NCBI GenBank assembly: GCA_963682055.1
Contig: OY821743.1
Coordinates: forward strand, 13,737,566 to 13,801,565
Reading direction: 5' to 3'
DNA: 64,000 nucleotides
Source of the DNA: Primula veris
Taxonomy: Eukaryota; Streptophyta; Magnoliopsida; Ericales; Primulaceae
Shown one piece after another: positions 12,301 to 21,300 of this stretch. Every line of letters begins with the position of its first letter. The first letter of the stretch is position 1. The notes under the pieces are model-generated. The model had not been told where the DNA came from. It saw only the letters and a program-made list of their open reading frames with translations, and did no database searches. Made by a program: the position numbers and the translations under genes.

Positions 12301-15300
12301 ACTATCATCATCATCCTCACTCTCAATAATATCCACCAGCAGCTTATTGATTTGATAATCATCAGCATCCAATTCAGCTCTCCTTTCTTGATTATAAGCC
12401 AGCTTCTGGAGTAAGTACCACTTTACTCCTTTCTTCTTTGCTGAAGGAGCAGATGAAGGTTCTTCTTCCTTTTCTTTCCCTTTGTCCCCAGAAATATCAT
12501 TGACATGTCCTTCCTTCAGTAGTTTGGCAGAAATATAAAGAGCAGAGGGACAATCTGTGATTGGTTCATGAGTGATACTAATGGGAGAATCTCTATGCAT
12601 AGAAGAGACTTGGCCCAGAAGAAGACTAGATATGAGGCAAGGGAAAGGAAGCAGAATGGATGGTGAATTATCATCACTAAATTCCTTTATAAGTTTAAAG
12701 ATATGATGGCCAAAGTTGATGGGTAGTGAAGACATAATCCTGTATAGAAAAATGGCCATATCTTTGTTGACTTTGGAAGATTGTTTGGTGGGTGTCCAGT
12801 TAAACCTAGCAATTTTGTGCAACACAGCAGCACTTAATGTGAGAGATGATGTTTTGATGGAATGACCATCAAACCTATTGTTCTTCCCAGTTAGAATTAA
12901 AGCTAGAATTTCTAAATCTGGTTCAGCATTGTTGTCTACAGTAGGACTGGGACAACACAGATAGTCATTAATCAACTTAGGGGTGAAATCCAAAGTTACA
13001 CCTCTCAAAAACACTCTTCCATACTTAGGATTACCCTCTTCAAAGACACCACTGCTTAAATTGGAATAGAATTCTTTTACAACAGCAGGGTAATAGGAGT
13101 CTGCATAACAAACAGTTTTGGCTAAGCCAACAGCAGAGAGTAATTTCTCAACATACACTTGTATGTGAGGATAGCTAACTAAATTAAGCCTTCTTTCACA
13201 CAGAATTTCTTTACTAGCCATTCCCCTAAACCTCCTATATGTTGTCCTACTCCAGAAACGAGGATCAACATTATTGTTTGTTGGAACATACTCAAACTTA
13301 GCAGTAACAGGGTCATTATCAAAATTCCTTCTAGCACGCTTCTTAGTGCGCTTAATTTTGGGTGAGGAAGACTCACTTACCTTTGATTTGGAACCTTGAC
13401 GTGATGGAGATTTATTCAGAAAATCTCTGAGGGTGCAATCATCATCAGAATTGGGGTTTTTAGAAGGGTTTGATGACATGGTTGCAACTGGGGTTAGAAC
13501 CTTACTTAGAACCTTGCAGTGGGTTTCTACAGCAAGCCTAGGGTTTTACAGAGATGAGAGAGAGAGTTATTCTGTAAAAAGTAATTGATTTTGGATAGTA
13601 AAAAGATGTTTGTATAAATAGCAATAAAGACCATATCTTTTTGAAATAGGAAATAGATACATGCAAATCAATTAAGCAGCATATTTTGGCTTAAAAATAG
13701 GAAGTAGTTTATCAACAGATTTTAAAAGAAAATCATACTAAGATTACGCAAGAGACAGTTGGCAATAAGATAACTTCAGCCAATTAAACAGATAAACATT
13801 CCTTTTTCAAAACAGATTCATCCAAAATTTGAAAAATCAAACATTGAAGCTTTAAGGAAATTTGACTTGATTCAAGATAAAGAACACTTAAACAGATATC
13901 TAACTTTTAGGAAAACAAAAGAAACCTAGCAATTTACTCACGAAAATATGTTTATCAAAGAATAACTCTAATAAAGATTAAATTTTAGGAGCTTAAATTG
14001 AGCAAATCCGTTTTTATTTCTACACAAAAACTAGTTTGATGACCTCAGCAAGGAAAGAGTATAAGTGATGTCAAAATTTTACAAGACTTTGTCTTGACAG
14101 CTATAACATAGACTGAGGTTTCAACTGATGTTTCAACTGAGCTTGCAACCAGTATTTTTAACACGAGGTTTCAACTGATGTTGCAACTGAACTTCCAACC
14201 AACTATAGAGAGTGTGAGGTTTCAACTGATGTTGCAACTGAACTTGCAACCACCATATAAAATTGCACTTTGTGCTTGCAACTCTATTACCAGAGAGGTT
14301 TTTTAAGGACAAGTTACCTCACATCTGTTTTTGAGACACCAAAAAAGCGGCTTTTTCAAGACAAAAACATCATAGCTCAAAATAAGACTTTAACCTTAGA
14401 AATAAAACTTATTAAAGGTACTCAATACAGACATATTTAGCAAAAGTATTCAATTAGATTGATACTGACATACCCCTATGTCACTTCTTAATGATTCAAA
14501 CTTGTTTGTATCAAGGGGCTTTGTGAAAATATCTGCTAGTTGTCTTTCAGTTGAAACATGTTCTAAAATTAAGCTCTTTTCTTCAACTAGTTCTCTAATA
14601 AAATGATGCCTTAGATCAATATGTTTGGTTCTGGAATGTTGAACTGGATTTTTGGCTAAATCTATAGCACTTTTGTTATCACAAAACAGAGTTAATATCT
14701 CTTGTTTGACATTATAATCAGTTAACATTTGTTTCATCCAAATTAGTTGAGTGCATCCACTTCCAGCTGCAACATATTCTGCCTCAGCAGTAGATAAAGA
14801 TATGCAATTTTGCTTTTTACTGAACCAAGAAACAAGATTATTTCCAAAATAAAAACAACCACCAGAAGTACTCTTTCTGTCATCTATGTTTCCTGCCCAA
14901 TCTGCATCACAGTAGCCACTAAGAAAATGGTTTGTATCTTTAGAATACCATAGGCCTAGATGAGGTGTTCCTTTTACATACCTTAGAATTCTTTTGACAG
15001 CTAGAAGATGAGGTTCTAAAGGATTTGCTTGATATCTGGCACAAACTCCTACACTTAAGCAAAGATCTGGTCTACTAGCAGTTAAATACAGCAAACTTCC
15101 AATCATGGATCTATAAAGACTGGGACAGACATTTTTACCTTTATCATTTTTGGACAGTTTAAGGGTAGTACTCATAGGGGTTCTCTTCTCTTTACTCTCA
15201 CTCAGACCAAACTTTTTAACAAGATTGTCTGCATACTTACTTTGGCACAGAAAAATGCCTTTCTCATTCTGTTTAACTTGCAATCCTAGAAAGTAAGTTA

Positions 15301-18300
15301 GTTCACCTCCTCCACTCATTTCAAATTCATTCTTCATGTCAGAAATGAATTCTTTTATTCTGTTATTAGAAGTAGAACCAAAAACAATGTCATCAACATA
15401 GATTTGAGCAATTATTATGTCCTTTGTGGTTTTCTTAGTAAACAGAGTTTTATCAACTCCCCCTCTGTTAAAACCTTTTTCAATCAAGTACTTGGTTAAT
15501 CTATCATACCAAGCTCTAGGAGCTTGTTTTAGACCATACAATGCCTTTTTCAACAAATAGACATGTTCAGGAAAGTTAGGATCCTCAAATCCCTTAGGTT
15601 GACAAACATAAACTTCTTCATTAATCACACCATTCAGAAAAGCACTCTTTATGTCAAGTTGAAACAGTTTAAAATCATACAGACATGCAAGAGACAGCAG
15701 CATTCTAATGGATTCAATTCTAGCTACTGGGGCAAAGGTTTCATCAAAGTCAATTCCCTCAATTTGTGTATAACCCTGAGCTACCAACCTAGCTTTATTC
15801 CTGATAATCACTCCATCCTCATCACTTTTATTTCTAAAAATCCATTTAGTCCCTATAACATTATTATTAGAAGGTCTGGGTACTAAAGTCCATACATCAT
15901 TTCTCTCAAATTGGGCCAATTCATCCTGCATAGCTAAAATCCATTCACTATCTTCTAGAGCTTCTTTTATATTCTTAGGTTCTAACTGAGAGATATAACA
16001 AGCAAAGTGGACAACATTATTTCTTTTACCTCTGGTTTTCATACCTGATGTAACTTCTCCTATGACATTGTCAAGAGAATGATTTTTCTGAGTCCTTACA
16101 TATCGAGGCCTGCTACTTGACTGAGCATGAGAACTTTCTTCTTCTTCTTCAGATTCAGCAGCATTCTGGGTTTCAACTGTGGTTCCAACCTCAGTTCCAA
16201 CCTCAGTTGTAACCTCAGTTGCAACTGGACTTCCAACCACTCTGGAACTTCCAGTTTGTTGAGTTTCTCCTTTCTCTTTTTCTGTAGTCTCAGCCTGTTC
16301 ATCATCACCTGTAATCTCATCAATAGTTTTTAGGTCATCAAATAACACATTATAAGATTCCATAACGCAGTTTGTTCTTTGATTGAAGACTCTAAATGCT
16401 CTACTATTCTGAGCATAACCAAGAAAAATTCCTTTATCACTTTTAGAGTCAAATTTACCAAGATGCTCTCTATCTCTGAGAATGTAACAAACACATCCAA
16501 AAACTTGAAAATACTTTACATTGGGTTTTCTACCTTTCCATATTTCATAAGCTGTCATGGAAGTACCTTTAGTAATATAAACTCTATTAACAATATGACA
16601 GGCAGTATTAACAGCTTCAGCCCAAAATCTATTGGCAAGTTTCTTAGAGTTAAGCATTACTCTAGCCATTTCCTGAATGGTTCTATTTTTCCTTTCAACT
16701 ATGCCATTTTGCTGTGGAGTCTTAGGAGCAGAGAACTCATGACATATTCCTAAGGAGTTGCAGAATTCTTTAAACCTGATATTTTCAAATTCAGTTCCAT
16801 GATCACTTCTAATCCTAGCAATATTACCACTAGTGGAACCTTTTTCAACTTGCAGTTTTAAGCACAGAGTTTTGAATAGTTCAAAATTTTCAGACTTATC
16901 CTTTAAGAACACTACCCAAGAGTATCTAGAGAAATCATCTACAACTACTAGAATGTACTTCTTACCACCTATACTGGCAGTTTGCATAGGACCCATCAAG
17001 TCAATGTGAAGAAGTTCTAAGACTCTTTTAGTGTAGATTAGACTAGTACTTTTGTGTATACTTTTGGTTTGTTTTCCTATAACACAATCACCACAGACAT
17101 TTTGAGTTTTAGCACTGAGTTTAGGAATTCCTCTTATCAACTCCTTTTTAACAAGCTTATCTAAAGTTTTGTAATTCACATGCCCAAGCCTTTTATGCCA
17201 AATATCTGCATTATTAGTAATAGCTTGATTACACCTACTTTGAGGCAATTCTTTTTCAGCTTTTTCAAACACATAGCAACTGTTGGTTGATCTAACTCCA
17301 GTCATGATTAAATCATTGTTAAGATTAGTAATTAGACACCTTTCTTTGTCAAATTTAACAGTCATTTCATTATCACAGAGTTGACTGATACTAATTAGAT
17401 TAGCTTTTAGACCATCTACAAGAAAAACATCCTCAATATCAGGCATTCCAGGTTTGTTTAAGGTACCTTTACCAATAATTTTACCTGTATCTCCTCCTCC
17501 AAACACAACAGTGTTACCTGTAAGAATGGTGACATTTTTTAGGAGGCTTGCAGTACCTGTCATATGCTTAGAGCATCCACTGTCAAAATACCAATCATTA
17601 GAAGTAACAGCATTCAAAGAGTTGATAACAGCTTTGTTGTTAGCAACTAAGATTGCTTTTTCTTTAACTTTCCAAACCCATTTCAAATTTTTATTGACAG
17701 AAGCCAACCAGGTTTTCTGGGAAATGTACTTTCTGTTCCTTTTTAAATAACACTGGATTTCAGAATGACCAGGTTTTTTACAAAAATTGCACAATTTCAA
17801 CCTAAAGTTATTCAATTTGTTCATGGTTGCAACTTTGGTTGTAACTGAGCTTCCAACCTTCTTTACATAAACCTGCGTTTTATTCCTGGTTGCAACTCTG
17901 GTTGCAACTGAGCTTCTAACCTTGTGATCAAAATCATGAGTTTTAGCTTTAGCAACAGCTTCAATAAAAGTAGTTTTTCCTGTACTCTTACCACCATAGT
18001 ACCCTAGACCACTGATATCTTTGGATCCTCTAGAATATGACAGCATGTCATCTAATTTATCTGAAGCAGAGACATTCAGCAATTTTATTATCTTTTTAGT
18101 TTCAGTAAGTTCAGCCAGTTGTAATTTAAGCTTCTCAGTAAGATTTTTGACCTCATCCTTTAGATCAACATTCAGCTTGCTTATGATCAAACATTGTTTA
18201 CTCAGACTTTTATACTTTTCATACAGAACAAGGTATTGCTTAGTAATGTTTTCATCAGAAGGCTCTTCCTCATCACTGCTATATGTTTCACAGGCAGTTG

Positions 18301-21300
18301 TAACTGGGGTTGAAACATGCTCACAGTCACTTTCATAAGTAGGTTCTTTTTCAGTGATTATTCCCATGAAATTAACAAAATTTGAACCATCCTCTTCATC
18401 ACTGTTACTCTCAGAATCACTATCACTATGAGTGGTTATATAAGCATTTTTGTTTCTTTTTAAAGTGTTTGCACACTCAGCCTGAATATGACCAAAACCT
18501 CTACATTCTCTACACTGAATCTCTTTAGATTTGTATTCTTTGTTATCCTTTTCTTTGGAATTCCACTTTCCTGTAGAGTTATTATTGAATCTAGACTCTG
18601 TCTTAAACTGGTTATCCTTTTTCTGAAAGTTTTTAGATGAACCAGTATCATCCTCCTTTTTCTTATAAAACTTCTTGTACACCTTTTTTGCAAAGAAAGC
18701 TAGTTGTTCTTCATCACTCATTTTATCACAGATATTAGATTCAGATTTCTTAGCTTGAAATGCTATTCCCTTTTCTGGTCTTTTATGTTTGAAGAATTTC
18801 AGTTCATGTGTACTAAGATTTCCTATGAGTTCTTCAAGTTTAAGATTATCTAAGTCAGTTGATTCTTCAATAGCTGTGACCTTAATTTCAAACCTTTCTG
18901 GGAGTGACCTAAGAGTTTTCTTAACAAGCTTAGCATCACTGTATTTTTCACCTAATGTTCCAGCTTGATGAGCAATGTGGCAGATTCTACCATTAAATTG
19001 TTCAATGTTTTCATCTTCCTCCATTCTTAAGTTCTCAAATTGGGTAGTTAACTGTTGAAGTTTGAAAGCTTTTACTTTAGTTGTTCCTTCAAAAGTAACT
19101 TGCAAAATATCCCATGCTTCTTTAGCTGTTTCACAATGAGAGATATACCTGAATACGCTGAGAGTTACACCAGCAAAAATCAAGTTTATGGCTGTTGAGT
19201 TGGCACTTGATTTTCTGTCTTCTTCAGCAGACCATCTGTCTTCAGGTAAGAGAATCAGTTCTCCTTCATTATCCATGGTAGTTGGAGCCTCCCATCCATA
19301 CATAACAGTCTTCCATGCATGTTCATTCTGCTGTTTGATGAAGGACCTCATTCTAATTTTCCATACTCCATAGTTTACTCCTCCTTCAAGCAATGGAGGT
19401 TTGTTGAAGGCGTTTCCTTCCCTCATTAAGTCCATTGTTACTAGAACACAGGATCCACACTAAGTAAGATCTAGTGTGAAGCTCTGATACCAATTGAAAT
19501 TCCTATCCGTTGTTCTAGATGCAGTTTTGCAATAAGGTTCCAAGTGGGGTTGGAACTGCAGTTGGAACCAAGTGTATAAGGTTCCAAGTGAGGTTGGAAC
19601 TGCAGTTGGAACCAAGTGTATTAATGGACAGAAACTGTTTTAAAATTAAATGTACTTGGAAATAATTCACACGCACATTTAACAACGGAGTTCACCTAAC
19701 TAGGCTACGTCTCCGGGGCACTTACCCAGATTATGATATTATAAAAAGCTTACAATATATGACTCAAGTCTTAATGAAAAACTTAGACTCCCTCTATGTT
19801 TTTCTGCCTATCACTATATTGCTCCTACTCTATAACTATCACTTATAAATCAATGGCATCCCACCATTGTTTTCTTTTTAAAGCTCACGTGTATTCTCTC
19901 TAGAAAATCAGTTCTTTATAATTTAGAACACACACCTTTACAAGCTTAAGTTACTAAGTATATAAACAAGTAAAAACAATCTTCTATCTTCAATATCTTT
20001 TGATTGCTTTTGACTTGGTTGATTAGCTTCAATCTCTCCAAGTATCACGAGATTCTTCAGCATGGATTGACTCTAATCATCTTTGATTAACACCTGTTTA
20101 GTAACACACTTGAAAGTAGGAGTTAATCTTTTCCTTTGAAAGGAAACATATAAAGATATGATCTCTTAAAGATAATATCTTTTCATAAACATATGAAACA
20201 TTTAACTCCACATATCAATCAATCTTTATACATATCTTTACTGAATATTATAAGAATCAAAAGATTGAATCAAGTGATAAGGACAAGCATAAGAATAGAG
20301 ATATATAAATTAAAAGGAAACATAACCTTATAAACTAATCTCTTTATATCTTTTATAAACATCTTTCCTTAACACATTAATATTCTCAATAAACACATAT
20401 ACACGTTTAAGACCTTATGAGAATATATCCTACATACTTTAAAACAAATGATTAGCATTAAACAATTAGTAATGTAGAATAATGAAACAAGACAGAGTTC
20501 TGTTTTTAACAGCAGGTTGAACTGTGGTTGCAACTGAGGTTGCAACTGGTACTTGAAACCTGTCACCACAGGTTGTAACTAAGGTTGCAACCAGTACTTG
20601 AAACCTAATACTACTAACTTAGTAGGTTGTAACTGAGGTCGCAACTGGTACTTGGAACCTGTCAATCCTGTCTTAGTTCTTAATAACAGTTAGGATTTAT
20701 TTAGTAAAAACCAATAGACAATTAACAATATTTAGACCAGAAATCTGGTCCTAACAGTCTTTATCGTAGATATATTCGAAAATCAGAAGATGAGATTGAA
20801 GCAGAAAGACTTGACAAAAACATACGAGACTCGATCACAAAACTGATAACGAAAAGAGAAGAGACGGTGATGAGTGGCGAAGCAAAGAGCTATGGGCGGG
20901 ACTTGCTAGGGTCACTAATAAAAGCATGCCATGAAGAAGATGAGAACATTAGAATTACAAAAAGCGTTGTAATTGACGAGTGCAAGCTATTCTACATTGC
21001 AGGGCAAGAAACTACGAATGGCCTATTAGCTTGGGCAGTGTTTCTATTATCAATTAACAAAGATTGGCAAGATAAAGCAAGGGAAGAGGTACTTCAGTTG
21101 TTTGGCAAAAACAAACCACATCATGAGGGGATCAACAGACTTAAAATAGTAAGGAATCTCTTATAACGTAAACTGTCTACCTGACATCACATTGTTTTCG
21201 AAAGTATCACTACACGAAAACTTCTCAATATCAACTAGAAATAACAACCGATTTAGTAGTCGAAAAATGGTGACAAATATTGTTTATGAATGGTTATGTT

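Larger units (their letters stand above)
10558..20756 (-). mobile_element. Complete SIRE/Maximus-like Ty1/copia LTR retrotransposon
   Basis: The element is 10,199 bp and reads on the minus strand: 5' LTR 19495-20756, primer site 19481-19492, gag-pol 19435-14450, extra ORF 13479-12193, polypurine tract 11821-11831, 3' LTR 10558-11819. A GTCTT duplication flanks it. The gene order (integrase before RT) is copia. The long gag-pol, long LTRs and an additional ORF between pol and the 3' LTR are the hallmarks of the SIRE/Maximus lineage (established knowledge). Everything needed for retrotransposition looks intact, so this is a recent and possibly still competent copy. It sits antisense to the P450 gene inside intron 3. 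Confidence 0.95.

Noticed and set aside
12193..13479. Extra ORF considered as a retroviral-type envelope gene
   Set aside because: No signal peptide, transmembrane helix or fusion-like segment is visible.
16096..16323. Minus-strand frame rich in QLQLRLELRL
   Set aside because: It is a shifted-frame reading of the repeat in the pol linker, not a gene.
15563..18338. Several plus-strand open frames of 98-124 codons opposite gag-pol
   Set aside because: They lie antisense to an intact 1661-aa polyprotein with all catalytic motifs and have no motif of their own.
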